From assembly GCA_019421345.1 (NCBI GenBank), contig JAHZFL010000007.1:42285-106284 (forward strand): a DNA stretch of 64,000 bases. The letters run 5' to 3'. The notes beneath the pieces are model-generated. The model saw nothing but the letters and a program-made list of their open reading frames with translations, had not been told where the DNA came from and ran no database searches. The position numbers were made by a program, and so were the translations under genes. Of the stretch, positions 10,776 through 19,409 are shown one piece after another. Origin of the DNA: Roseburia sp. (GTDB taxonomy: Bacteria > Bacillota > Clostridia > Lachnospirales > Lachnospiraceae). Every line of letters starts with the position of its first letter. Position 1 is the stretch's first letter.

Positions 10776-11542
10776 AAGTAAAAATCGACAATGTCAGAAA
10801 GGTTTATGATACCAGAAACGGCGAGATGATCGCGTTAAACGGTGTGAACCTCGACATTATGGAAAACGAGTTCATCTGCGTCGTTGGACCTTCCGGATGT
10901 GGGAAATCCACACTGTTAAATATTATCGCAGGTTTGCTTGAGCCGACATCGGGAAAGGTATCCTGTGACGGCAGGGAAGTGCAGGGAACAGGAACGGATC
11001 GTGGGGTTGTGTTCCAGCAGTACGCACTGTTTCCGTGGATGACCGTCAAAAAGAACGTTATGTTCGGTCTGAACCTAAAGGGGATCAAGGGCAGGGAAGC
11101 GGAAGAAATTGCCATGAAATACATCAAAATGGTACAGCTTGAGGATTTCGTGGATCACTACCCGAAGGAACTTTCCGGCGGTATGAAGCAGCGTGTCGCA
11201 ATCGCGCGGGCATATGCGGTCAATCCCTCCATTCTTCTGATGGATGAACCGTTTGGGGCGCTGGATGCGCAGACGCGTACACAGCTTCAGCAGGAGCTGC
11301 TTGAGACATGGGAGAAGGAAAAGAAAACATGCTTTTTCATCACACATGACGTGGATGAGGCGATTATTCTTGCACAGAAGGTCATTATCATGAGCGCCAG
11401 ACCGGGGCGCATCAAGGAGATCGTAGATATTGATATTCCCTATCCGCGTACGCAGGAGACGAAGATGTCGCCGGAGTTTTTGGAATTAAAGAATCATATC
11501 TGGAGTCAGGTATATCAGGAGTATCTGGAGGTCAGAAAATAG
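10751..11542 (+). CDS. ABC transporter ATPase, SsuB/TauB type
   Basis: A 263-residue cytoplasmic ATPase with Walker A GPSGCGKST (about residue 47), Q-loop (VFQQYALFPWMTV), signature LSGGMKQRVAIARA, Walker B ILLMDEPFGALD and switch His in FITHDVDEA. It powers the permease encoded just upstream, whose gene it overlaps. FPWMTVKKNV and RPGRIKEIVDID are typical of the nitrate/sulfonate/taurine branch. The overlap with the permease and the 58-base gap to the binding lipoprotein show a complete importer operon. Confidence 0.92.
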   Translation: MAGETRSVKVKIDNVRKVYDTRNGEMIALNGVNLDIMENEFICVVGPSGCGKSTLLNIIAGLLEPTSGKVSCDGREVQGTGTDRGVVFQQYALFPWMTVKKNVMFGLNLKGIKGREAEEIAMKYIKMVQLEDFVDHYPKELSGGMKQRVAIARAYAVNPSILLMDEPFGALDAQTRTQLQQELLETWEKEKKTCFFITHDVDEAIILAQKVIIMSARPGRIKEIVDIDIPYPRTQETKMSPEFLELKNHIWSQVYQEYLEVRK

Positions 11543-11600
11543 CGATCGTACTTTCGCCGGGCGACCGGATGAAATAAAAGCCTATAAGGGAGGTAAAAAC

Positions 11601-12701
11601 ATGAAAAAGAAAATGGTAAGCTTATTAATGGCAGCGCTGATGACAGTGGGAATGCTGGCAGGCTGCGGCGGGAACACAAATGAACCGGCATCGGCGGATA
11701 CCGACAAATCCTCTGAGCCTCAGAAGGTGACAGAGCCATTGGCACCTGAGACGGAGGCACCGTCAGAGGCACCGGCTGCCGAACCGGTGACCTTGAATGT
11801 GGCATATATGCCGAACTACGGAAGTCTCTGGTCGATTGAGAATGCGATTGCACAGGGATATTTTGAGGAAGAAGGAATCACGGTAAATCTGACACAATTC
11901 CAGGATGGTCCGACGATCATCGCATCCATGGAGTCGGGAAGCATTGACATTGGTTATATCGGACAGGGGGCTCATAAACTCTGCATCGGCGGTCAGGCAA
12001 CTATTTTTGCATTATCTCATATCTCCAACGGAGACGCGCTGATCGGCGGAGAGGGAATTACGAAGGTGGAGGATTTAAAGGGAAAGAAGGTTGCTTATTC
12101 CTCCGGCACATCCAGCGAGGATATTCTTTTAAATTCTCTGACAAAAGCAGGTATGACGATGGACGATATTGAGGCAGTTGATATGGATGCTTCCGCGATC
12201 GTGACAGCGATGTTATCCGGTGGTGTTGACGCATGTGCGACATGGTCGCCAAACAGCCTTACCATTTTGGACGGGATGTCAAATGCTACAAAGCTGGCAG
12301 ATAACCTTACATTTGCGGATCAGACCGTATCCCTGGCGAGCTGGATCGCAATGCCGGAGTTCGCAGCGGAGAACAAGGACGTACTGGTAAGATTCACAAG
12401 AGCATTATTTAAAGGCATGGATTACGGTGCAACCGAGCATCAGGAAGAAACTGCTGAATTAGTTGCAAAGGAGGTTGCACAGGATAAGGACACTGTATAC
12501 CAGCAGCGCGGCGATGCAGAGTGGCTGACCGGAAAGGACGTGTCTGCAGGCGCGGCAGACGGCACCGTAGAGGGCTATTATGAGCTGCAGAAGAAGAATC
12601 TGATCGACAGCGGCGCGGTTGTGTTTGAAGAAGGTCAGGAAGAACCTGCAGTATCTGATTATGTATTGCTTGACGTAATGGTTGAGGCGGGTCAGTACTA
12701 A
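11601..12701 (+). CDS. Substrate-binding lipoprotein of the SsuA/NMT1 family
   Basis: A 366-residue lipoprotein: signal peptide with lipobox MLAGCG (Cys at residue 21), an acidic Ser/Thr/Pro/Glu linker, then a binding domain from about residue 57 ([20 protein letters not shown]) to the C terminus ([15 protein letters not shown]). It would capture the substrate outside the membrane for the two preceding gene products. The NMT1/SsuA family binds sulfonates, nitrate, hydroxymethylpyrimidine-type or riboflavin-type compounds; nothing in the sequence fixes the ligand. The binding domain is clearly paralogous to the C-terminal half of the chemoreceptor at 21847-23787, sharing [16 protein letters not shown](A)HK versus [18 protein letters not shown] versus ACALWSP, DVLVRFT(R/K)AL, and [13 protein letters not shown] ends. 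GGGAGG lies before the ATG. Confidence 0.9.
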   Translation: MKKKMVSLLMAALMTVGMLAGCGGNTNEPASADTDKSSEPQKVTEPLAPETEAPSEAPAAEPVTLNVAYMPNYGSLWSIENAIAQGYFEEEGITVNLTQFQDGPTIIASMESGSIDIGYIGQGAHKLCIGGQATIFALSHISNGDALIGGEGITKVEDLKGKKVAYSSGTSSEDILLNSLTKAGMTMDDIEAVDMDASAIVTAMLSGGVDACATWSPNSLTILDGMSNATKLADNLTFADQTVSLASWIAMPEFAAENKDVLVRFTRALFKGMDYGATEHQEETAELVAKEVAQDKDTVYQQRGDAEWLTGKDVSAGAADGTVEGYYELQKKNLIDSGAVVFEEGQEEPAVSDYVLLDVMVEAGQY

Positions 12702-12743
12702 AATAAAAGTAGCTTCCGATGAAAACGGGGGCAGTTAAGAAGT

Positions 12744-12772
12744 AATAGGGCTGCTTTCCGCAGCCCTATTCT
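12744..12772 (+). terminator. Hairpin after the binding-protein gene
   Basis: An 11-bp perfect stem AATAGGGCTGC / GCAGCCCTATT with loop TTTCC, followed by CTTCG and no T run. It may stabilise the upstream mRNA or attenuate read-through into nagB. Confidence 0.6.
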
Positions 12773-12800
12773 TCGACGCAGGAATGGAGGAGGTAAAAAG

Positions 12801-13622
12801 ATGTTTCACGATTACTATTATTATAACAGGGAGCAGCTATTGGCAGCGCCTAAAATTCCGCTGATTGTGATGGAGGATAATGAGACGGTATTTCGCGCAA
12901 TGGCGGACGAGATGGCAGATGAAATTCAAAGGAAGAATGCCCTCGGAGAGAAAACAGTATTGATCTGCCCGGTCGGTCCCGTCGGTCAATACCCGTATTT
13001 TGTAGAGCGGGTAAACAGAGAAAATATCAGCTTAAAAAATGTATGGTTTATCAATATGGACGAATATCTCACAGACGACAAGCAGTGGATCGACAAGGAG
13101 CACCGATTGAGCTTCCGCGGTTTTATGGACCGTGCGGTTTATCATAAGCTAAAGCCTGAGCTTGTGATGCCGGAGGAACAGCGGATATTTCCGAACCCGG
13201 ATCAGCTTTCCTATATTCCCAAGCTGATCGATCAATTAGGCGGCGTGGATATTTGCTTTGGGGGGATTGGAATAAACGGTCATGTAGCGTTTAACGAAGC
13301 GTCGGATGAGCTGGGTGCGGAGGAATTTCTGGCACAGAGGACGAGAGTGCTTCCGATTTCCAAAGAGACGAGAGCGGTAAACTCCATCGGAGATTTAAAC
13401 GGAGCGTTGGATGATATGCCGCAGTACTGCATTACGATTGGAATTTATGAGATTTCCCATGCGAGAAAGATACGTCTTGGATGCTTTCGAGACTGGCACA
13501 GAAGTGTCGTCAGACATGCCGCATATGGGGAGAGGAGTGCACATTTTCCGGTGAGTCTGCTGCAGGGACATCCTGATATTACGATCAGACTGACAGAATT
13601 TGTGGCAAATCTGCCGGAATAA
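12801..13622 (+). CDS. nagB: Glucosamine-6-phosphate deaminase-like protein NagB
   Basis: A 273-residue cytoplasmic enzyme of the NagB/6-phosphogluconolactonase fold. The active-site elements are present: NMDEYL (catalytic Asp), the phosphate loop CPVGPVGQYP, and GGIGINGHVAFNE carrying the His and Glu of the ring-opening relay. The family turns glucosamine-6-phosphate into fructose-6-phosphate and ammonia. It is longer than classical NagB (about 240-266 residues), and CPVGPVGQ differs from the canonical LATGSTP, so a related amino-sugar phosphate could be the real substrate. It is followed 16 bases later by nagA. GGAGGAGG precedes the ATG. Confidence 0.82.
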   Translation: MFHDYYYYNREQLLAAPKIPLIVMEDNETVFRAMADEMADEIQRKNALGEKTVLICPVGPVGQYPYFVERVNRENISLKNVWFINMDEYLTDDKQWIDKEHRLSFRGFMDRAVYHKLKPELVMPEEQRIFPNPDQLSYIPKLIDQLGGVDICFGGIGINGHVAFNEASDELGAEEFLAQRTRVLPISKETRAVNSIGDLNGALDDMPQYCITIGIYEISHARKIRLGCFRDWHRSVVRHAAYGERSAHFPVSLLQGHPDITIRLTEFVANLPE

Positions 13623-13638
13623 GAGGGAGAACGAGAGG

Positions 13639-14790
13639 ATGAAAAAATTTTTTATTGTCAATGGAGAGGTCTACATAGACGGAAGGTTTGAGAAAAAAAC
13701 GATTGAGGTCTGCGACGGGCGCATCAGTCTGCATGAGGCGTCGGAGCAACTGCATGGAGACGGTGAGTGCATTGACGCCGCAAAGAAAAAAATCGTACCG
13801 GGATTTATTGATATTCACACGCACGGAGCCGTTGGCGTTGACGTGAACGCAGCGACTGCAGAGGATTTGGAAAAAATCTGCCGGTTCATGGCGGGGAACG
13901 GAACGACCGCGTGGCTTTGTTCGGTACTTACGGATACAAGAGAGCAGACCGAGTGGTGCATCGACCAGTTTTTGGCACATAAAAAAATGGAGCACGAGGG
14001 AGCCGAACTGCTTGGTATCCATTTGGAGGGACCGTTCCTTGCCAACGAGTATAAGGGGGCAATGCCGGAGTATCTTTTGCAGAAGGCAAACATGCCGCTG
14101 CTGCGGGCATATCAGGAGCGTGCAGAGGGAAATATCAAATATATTACGATCTCACCGGAGGTCGAGGGCATTACAGACGATATTCCGGCGATGCGGGAGC
14201 TCGGAATTACTGTTTCGATCGGTCATTCGGGAGCGGATTATGATACCTGCTGGAAGGCGATCAAAAACGGAGCTGCCTGCAGCACGCATACCTTTAACGC
14301 AATGAAGCTTTTGCATCAGCATTTCCCGTCTGTGATGGGTGCGGCGCTGGAATCGGATATTTACTGTGAGGCAATTTGTGACGGCAGACATCTTCATCCG
14401 GGCGTTGTCCGTCTTTTGTTAAAGGTCAAAGGAAATAAGCGCGTGATCGCGATTACCGATTCGATCATGGCGGCAGGGCTTCCAGACGGAAAATATAAGC
14501 TTGGCGTCAACGATGTCGTGGTGGAGGACGGCGACGCGAAGCTTGCGGAGAACGGCGTGCGTGCGGGAAGCACACTGACACAGAATACCGCGTTAAGGAA
14601 TCTGCTCGCCTTTACGGGCAGACCATTGGAGGAGATCGTTCCGCTTCTTTCCGAAAATCCGGCAAGAATGTTAAACATTTATGACCGAAAGGGCTCAATT
14701 GCAGATGGCAAGGACGCAGACCTTGTGCTCTTGGATCAGGAGAATGAGGTTTGCTGCGTATTTGCCGGAGGGAGAAAAATTCATGCATAA
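13639..14790 (+). CDS. nagA: N-acetylglucosamine-6-phosphate deacetylase NagA
   Basis: A 383-residue amidohydrolase. It shows the metal-binding strand VPGFIDIHTHG, the Glu of LGIHLEGPF, His in SIGHSGADYD and STHTFNAM, and the catalytic Asp in AITDSIMAAG. The family deacetylates N-acetylglucosamine-6-phosphate, giving the substrate of NagB. The start at 13639 is chosen since GAGAGG lies immediately upstream and the protein then begins at the usual beta-sandwich strand; the frame is open 13 codons further into the end of nagB. Together nagB and nagA turn an acetylated amino-sugar phosphate into fructose-6-phosphate. No dedicated kinase or PTS gene is in the cluster, so phosphorylation must occur elsewhere. 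Confidence 0.92.
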   Translation: MKKFFIVNGEVYIDGRFEKKTIEVCDGRISLHEASEQLHGDGECIDAAKKKIVPGFIDIHTHGAVGVDVNAATAEDLEKICRFMAGNGTTAWLCSVLTDTREQTEWCIDQFLAHKKMEHEGAELLGIHLEGPFLANEYKGAMPEYLLQKANMPLLRAYQERAEGNIKYITISPEVEGITDDIPAMRELGITVSIGHSGADYDTCWKAIKNGAACSTHTFNAMKLLHQHFPSVMGAALESDIYCEAICDGRHLHPGVVRLLLKVKGNKRVIAITDSIMAAGLPDGKYKLGVNDVVVEDGDAKLAENGVRAGSTLTQNTALRNLLAFTGRPLEEIVPLLSENPARMLNIYDRKGSIADGKDADLVLLDQENEVCCVFAGGRKIHA

Positions 14791-14839
14791 GAGACGTTTC
14801 TAACTCTGCCTTTGTGTGTTATGATAACTATATTCATAG

Positions 14840-16354
14840 ATGCGGGAAAAGGGGGAAACAGTTGTGCTGATCATACTGACGGCAGTGCTTGTCATTGCAT
14901 CTGTCTGGATTTTGTGCATGAAAAAGACAAAGGAATCCATCTATCTGTTCGGAATTTGCTTTAGTCTGATGCTTGAAATATGCGGAGTCATGATTTTTAT
15001 TGCAAAAAAGGGCGGTATTTCTGATGAGGTCATGCATTTTTTCTATATCTCGCGGGGGATTCGCAACAAAATCCAGTTTTTTCTGATCACGCTCAATCAG
15101 ATGGGATTTTTAGTGGCGCTGGGAAGGACGTTGTTTCCCTTGTTTCTGATCGAGATGGCGATGTGCTATTCCATGCTTGGCTTTATCCGCAAGAGTATAT
15201 GGCTGCCAAAGGCGGCGGCTGTGCTTCCTCTGCTGACGCTTGTGCTCTATTTCCCGCCGATCTACCGCGGTATGACGGAGAGCAACCTTGGGGTATACAG
15301 GATTCTCGGAAAATGGACGGTCATCTGGATCACGTTTTATCTGATTGCGGCGGTAGCGCTGCTTTTGAAGGAATTTACAGAGATCACGATGAAATTCTGC
15401 CGCAGGCAGTTTTCTATGATAGTGATTTGCCTGTGTTCCCTTTTGGGTATATATTGTTTGTATTACAGACAGGATCCGGGACAGATCTACCATTTTTACG
15501 AGTATTCCATTGCGGGAAACAGCGGAATCGGGTATCTTCAGGTCAAACCGTCCCTGCTTAGCTATATCACATTGGTGGCGACGAGTGTGATTTGCTGTAT
15601 GCTCGGATTTTTCAGCTTTTTCCGGTATGCGCAGGGGAATTATGAGAGCAGCAGGGAAGATATTGTGATGGCGCGTAAGTTTGATACGGCGAAGGTCGGC
15701 GTATCGATGTTTGCGCACGGGATGAAAAACCAGCTCCTTTCCAGCAGGGTCATTTACAAGCGGATCGGGCAGCTTTATGAGCAGCCGCAGGTAGACACCG
15801 TACAGCTAAAGGAATATATTGATACGCTTGAAAGGATCAATCAAACGATGCTCCTTAGAATGGAGGAGCTGTACCGCTCGGTAAAGATGAATGCCATTTA
15901 TATGGTTCCGGTGCGTATGGGAGAGATCGTGGACGAGACGCTGCAGCGGTTTCATCAAAAATATCCGCAGGTGACAGTGCGCGTGGACGTAGACCCCCAT
16001 ACGATGGTTCTCTCCGATAAGACGCATCTTTGCGGCGCGCTCAATAATCTTTTGATCAATGCGCAGGAGGCGATTGCCGCGGCGGATCGGGGGGATGACG
16101 GGGAGCTTTCCTTTCTCTGTCACAATGAAAGGCTGTATACGGTAATCGAGGTGCGGGATAATGGAATCGGGTTGAGCAAGAGCAAGGCAAAAAAGATTTT
16201 TGAGCCGTTTTATTCCAGTAAAAATTCCAACTTCAACTGGGGTATGGGCTTATATTACGTCAGGGAAATCGTAAAAAGTCATCTTGGTTCGATTCGTGTA
16301 GAAAGTAAGGAGGGAGAGGGCAGCAGCTTTTTTATCCTGCTCCCGAAATATTAG
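14840..16354 (+). CDS. Sensor histidine kinase with a multi-spanning membrane domain
   Basis: A 504-residue kinase. Residues 1-265 hold about seven hydrophobic helices with no extracellular domain of any size. The kinase core follows: a phospho-acceptor region FAHGMKNQLLS with His293, an N box LLINAQEAI, a G1 box DNGIGLSKSKA with Asp440, an F box FEPFYSSK and a G2 box NWGMGLYYV. HGMKNQL in place of HExxN is the form seen in the HisKA_7TM and NatK-like groups. It sits between the nag genes and the sugar-phosphate genes, and its stop codon abuts the start of the response regulator with no gap. That strongly implies a pair, probably controlling this cluster; the signal is unknown. Confidence 0.87.
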   Translation: MREKGETVVLIILTAVLVIASVWILCMKKTKESIYLFGICFSLMLEICGVMIFIAKKGGISDEVMHFFYISRGIRNKIQFFLITLNQMGFLVALGRTLFPLFLIEMAMCYSMLGFIRKSIWLPKAAAVLPLLTLVLYFPPIYRGMTESNLGVYRILGKWTVIWITFYLIAAVALLLKEFTEITMKFCRRQFSMIVICLCSLLGIYCLYYRQDPGQIYHFYEYSIAGNSGIGYLQVKPSLLSYITLVATSVICCMLGFFSFFRYAQGNYESSREDIVMARKFDTAKVGVSMFAHGMKNQLLSSRVIYKRIGQLYEQPQVDTVQLKEYIDTLERINQTMLLRMEELYRSVKMNAIYMVPVRMGEIVDETLQRFHQKYPQVTVRVDVDPHTMVLSDKTHLCGALNNLLINAQEAIAAADRGDDGELSFLCHNERLYTVIEVRDNGIGLSKSKAKKIFEPFYSSKNSNFNWGMGLYYVREIVKSHLGSIRVESKEGEGSSFFILLPKY

Positions 16355-17029
16355 ATGGACGGAAAAATCAGAATTTTGATCGCGGATGATTTTGAGCTTT
16401 TGCGGGAAGATTTAAGCGAGCTGTTATCCGGGCAGCCGGATATGGAGGTTGTGGGTTGTGCTGCGAGCGGGAAGGAGATCGTAGAGCTTTCCGCCCAGGT
16501 GGAGTACGATCTGATCCTTATGGATATTGAGATGGAATCCATGAATGCAGGGATCGTTGCCACGGAGCGGATCAGGGAGCAAAAGCCCCATGCAAATGTC
16601 ATCTTTTTGACTGCGCATGAGACAAGGGAGATGATCGTGACGGCAATGGGAGCCGGCGCGGCTGATTATCTGGTAAAGGGCTGTCCGGACGAGGAGCTCC
16701 TTACGCATATCCGGTGTGCCTATGAGGGACATCCGATCATGCAGAGCATGATCCATGAGACGATCATGCAGGAATATGTCAGGCTGCAGAGAAGCGAGCG
16801 GAGCTTGTTGTTTTTTATCAATAATATTTCCAAGCTCACGGGGACCGAGCGTGAGATGATCAAGCTTCTTTTGCAGGGGCGCAAGGTAAATGAGATCGCA
16901 AAGATCCGCTGCGTGGAGACGAGTACGATCAAGACGCAGATCAAGGGGCTGCTGCGGAAGTTTGGATGCAGCCGGACAAAGGAGATCGTACAGATTATAC
17001 ACGAATTGAATATTGAACACTTATTTTAA
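16355..17029 (+). CDS. LuxR/NarL-type response regulator
   Basis: A 224-residue regulator. The receiver domain (residues 1-125) has the acidic pair ADD (11-12), the phosphorylation site Asp57 in LILMDIEM, Thr in FLTAHE and Lys in YLVKG. The DNA-binding end carries the LuxR-type helix-turn-helix: LTGTEREMIKLLLQGRKVNEIAK, then ETSTIKTQIKGLLRKFGCSR. The linker between them is longer than usual. It begins directly after the kinase stop codon with no separate ribosome site visible, so translation is probably coupled to the kinase. It likely activates genes of this cluster; no operator was identified. Confidence 0.9.
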   Translation: MDGKIRILIADDFELLREDLSELLSGQPDMEVVGCAASGKEIVELSAQVEYDLILMDIEMESMNAGIVATERIREQKPHANVIFLTAHETREMIVTAMGAGAADYLVKGCPDEELLTHIRCAYEGHPIMQSMIHETIMQEYVRLQRSERSLLFFINNISKLTGTEREMIKLLLQGRKVNEIAKIRCVETSTIKTQIKGLLRKFGCSRTKEIVQIIHELNIEHLF

Positions 17030-17051
17030 AGAAAGCGGGACGGAGGAATAT

Positions 17052-18218
17052 ATGGGGGAAAATATTTTAATCGTGCACGGGGGCGGACCTACGGCAGTTA
17101 TTAATGCTTCCCTGTACGGTGCGGTTACAGAGGCGAAAAAGCATCGGGAATTAGAACATATTTATGCGGCGAAAAACGGAACGGGCGGACTGCTCCGCGA
17201 GGAGTTTATCGAGCTTTCCAAGATACCGCAGGAGGAGCTTGCGCTGCTTTTGCAGACGCCGGGGAGCGCCATCGGCACATCAAGGGATCAACTGGAGCAG
17301 GAGGAGTATGACCGTATGGCAGACATCCTGCAAAAGAGAAATATCCGTTATGTGCTCTTTAACGGGGGCAACGGTACGATGGATACCTGCGGGAAACTGT
17401 ATCGAACCTGTAAGGGCAAGGGCTTTGATGTGTGTGTCATGGGGATTCCAAAGACGATGGATAATGATATTGCGATCACGGATCACAGTCCGGGGTTTGG
17501 AAGCGCGGCGCGATACATTGCGCAGAGTGTCAAGGAGGTCTGCGCGGATGTGCGTGGACTGCCGATCCATGTGGTGGTGATAGAGGCTTCGGGCAGAAAT
17601 GCGGGTTGGATCACCGCGGCGAGCGCGCTTGCCGATGACGGAGACGGCAACGGGCCGGATCTGATTTATCTGCCGGAGCGTCCGTTTGACGAGGATAAAT
17701 ACATAGAGGATGTAGAGAGGCTTCTTAAGCGGAAGTCGGGAATCGTGGTTGTAGCGAGCGAGGGATTGCGCGATGCGGACGGAAAACCGATCGTGCCGCC
17801 GGTATTTCAGGTGGGGCGTGCAACTTATTTTGGAGATGTGAGCGCGCATCTGGCAAATCTTGTCATCCGGCGGTTAGGCTATAAGGCAAGAGGCGAGAAG
17901 CCGGGACTGCTCGGGAGAGCATCAATGACGCTCCAGAGCGAAGTGGACAGAGACGAGGCGATACTTGCAGGCAGGCTTGCATGTGCGAAGGTATTAAAGG
18001 GCACAAGCGGCAAGATGGTAGCATTCCGCAGAGTTTCTGTCAAGCCGTATGAGATGGAGCCGTTTTTGGTGGATATTGATGAAGTGATGATGCATGAGCG
18101 CACGATGCCGGATGCCTATATCAATGAAGAAGGAAACGGTGTGACGGAGGCGTTTAAGGAATGGTGCAGACCTCTGATCGGCGGCGAACTGCCGAGGATG
18201 ACGGCGTTTAACCAATAA
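17052..18218 (+). CDS. 6-phosphofructokinase family protein (phosphoryl donor uncertain)
   Basis: A 388-residue member of the PFK superfamily. It shows GGGPTAVINASL at the N terminus, the donor-binding loop FNGGNGTMDT, the catalytic GIPKTMDNDI and the sugar-phosphate motif EASGRNAGW. In the family, Gly at the first donor position with Gly at the second marks ATP enzymes, and Asp with Lys marks pyrophosphate enzymes. Here the pair is Gly (GGNG) with Lys (IPKT), a mixed type also known among ATP-using actinobacterial PFKs, so the donor cannot be assigned. The start at 17052 has CGGAGGA five bases upstream. It is followed 25 bases later by an aldolase gene and then an isomerase gene, giving a compact hexose-phosphate to triose-phosphate module. 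Confidence 0.85.
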   Translation: MGENILIVHGGGPTAVINASLYGAVTEAKKHRELEHIYAAKNGTGGLLREEFIELSKIPQEELALLLQTPGSAIGTSRDQLEQEEYDRMADILQKRNIRYVLFNGGNGTMDTCGKLYRTCKGKGFDVCVMGIPKTMDNDIAITDHSPGFGSAARYIAQSVKEVCADVRGLPIHVVVIEASGRNAGWITAASALADDGDGNGPDLIYLPERPFDEDKYIEDVERLLKRKSGIVVVASEGLRDADGKPIVPPVFQVGRATYFGDVSAHLANLVIRRLGYKARGEKPGLLGRASMTLQSEVDRDEAILAGRLACAKVLKGTSGKMVAFRRVSVKPYEMEPFLVDIDEVMMHERTMPDAYINEEGNGVTEAFKEWCRPLIGGELPRMTAFNQ

Positions 18219-18243
18219 ATTATGATAAATGGAGGATGAGAGT

Positions 18244-19398
18244 ATGTTAGTACCAATGAGAGCGATTTTGGATGCTGCGGATAAGCATGATTATGCGCAG
18301 GGAGCGTTCAATGTGAACGCGGTGTGTCAGGCTAAGGCAGTCATTCAGGTGCATGAGATGTTCCGCAGCCCGGCGATCCTGCAGGGCGCTGACCTGGCAA
18401 ACGGCTTTATGGGCGGACGAACGGATTTTATGAATGCAACGCTGGAGGATAAGAAAAAGGGAGCAAAAAATATTGCCGACGCCGTGAAGAAATACGGCAC
18501 GGACAGTCCGATCCCGATCGCATTGCACCTGGATCACGGCAAGAATCTTGATTCCTGCGTGGCTGCGATCGAGGGCGGTTACACGAGCGTGATGATCGAC
18601 GGAAGTTCCCTTCCGTTTGAGGAAAATGTGGAGATCACGAGAGAGGTCGTCAAATATGCGCATGCGCGCGGCGTTTCTGTCGAGGGAGAGCTTGGCGTGC
18701 TTGCGGGCGTGGAGGATCATGTGTTTTCCGCGGACAGCACCTACACGAATCCGCTGAGCGCCATTGAATTTTTCAAAAAAACCGGTGTCGATGCGCTGGC
18801 GATCAGCTACGGTACGATGCATGGGGCAAATAAAGGAAAGAATGCGGTTATCCGCAAGGAGATTGCGATCGCGATCAAAGAATGTATGCGGCACGAGGGC
18901 ATCGAGGGTTATCTGGTAAGCCACGGTTCTTCCACGGTTCCGCAGTATATTGTCGATGAGATCAACGGGCTTGGCGGAGAAATTGCAAATGCATATGGAA
19001 TAGATGTCAACCAGTTGATAGAGGCAGGACACTGTGGGATTGACAAGATCAATGTAGATACCGATATTCGGCTGGCAGTCACACGCAATCTAAAGGAGCT
19101 GTTTGCGGCAGATAAGAGGCTTCAGTCAAGCGCGTCGATCGGGGAGATTTATGAGCTTTTGGAGAAGAATAAATCTGCGTTTGACCCGCGTGTATTCCTG
19201 CCGCCGATCATGGATACGTTGATGTACGGCAATGTGCCTGACGATGATGTGGCAAGAATCTGCAAGTGTGTGGAGGACGGCGTCAAGGAGGTTGTAGGTA
19301 CGCTGATCGTGAAATTCGGAAGCTATGGGATGGCGCCGAAGGTGGAGACGGTGACACTTGACGAGATGGCAGAGCGCTATAAGAAAGCCGGAATTTAA
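18244..19398 (+). CDS. Class II fructose-bisphosphate aldolase family protein
   Basis: A 384-residue zinc-dependent aldolase. Recognisable elements are QGAFNVNAVCQ near the N terminus, HLDHGK with the catalytic Asp and a zinc His, MIDGSSLPFEENVEIT, the loop VEGELGVLAG, a second His in SYGTMHGANKG, a third in YLVSHGSST, and NVDTDIRLAVT for the phosphate. The family splits fructose-1,6-bisphosphate or related ketose bisphosphates. It is about 90 residues longer than the common 290-residue Firmicute enzyme, mostly through a C-terminal extension, so a distinct substrate is possible. ATG 18244 is preferred because GGAGG lies eight bases upstream; an in-frame ATG at 18229 overlaps that ribosome site. 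The stop overlaps the region holding the next ribosome site. Confidence 0.85.
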   Translation: MLVPMRAILDAADKHDYAQGAFNVNAVCQAKAVIQVHEMFRSPAILQGADLANGFMGGRTDFMNATLEDKKKGAKNIADAVKKYGTDSPIPIALHLDHGKNLDSCVAAIEGGYTSVMIDGSSLPFEENVEITREVVKYAHARGVSVEGELGVLAGVEDHVFSADSTYTNPLSAIEFFKKTGVDALAISYGTMHGANKGKNAVIRKEIAIAIKECMRHEGIEGYLVSHGSSTVPQYIVDEINGLGGEIANAYGIDVNQLIEAGHCGIDKINVDTDIRLAVTRNLKELFAADKRLQSSASIGEIYELLEKNKSAFDPRVFLPPIMDTLMYGNVPDDDVARICKCVEDGVKEVVGTLIVKFGSYGMAPKVETVTLDEMAERYKKAGI

Positions 19399-19409
19399 TG
19401 GAGGGCGTT

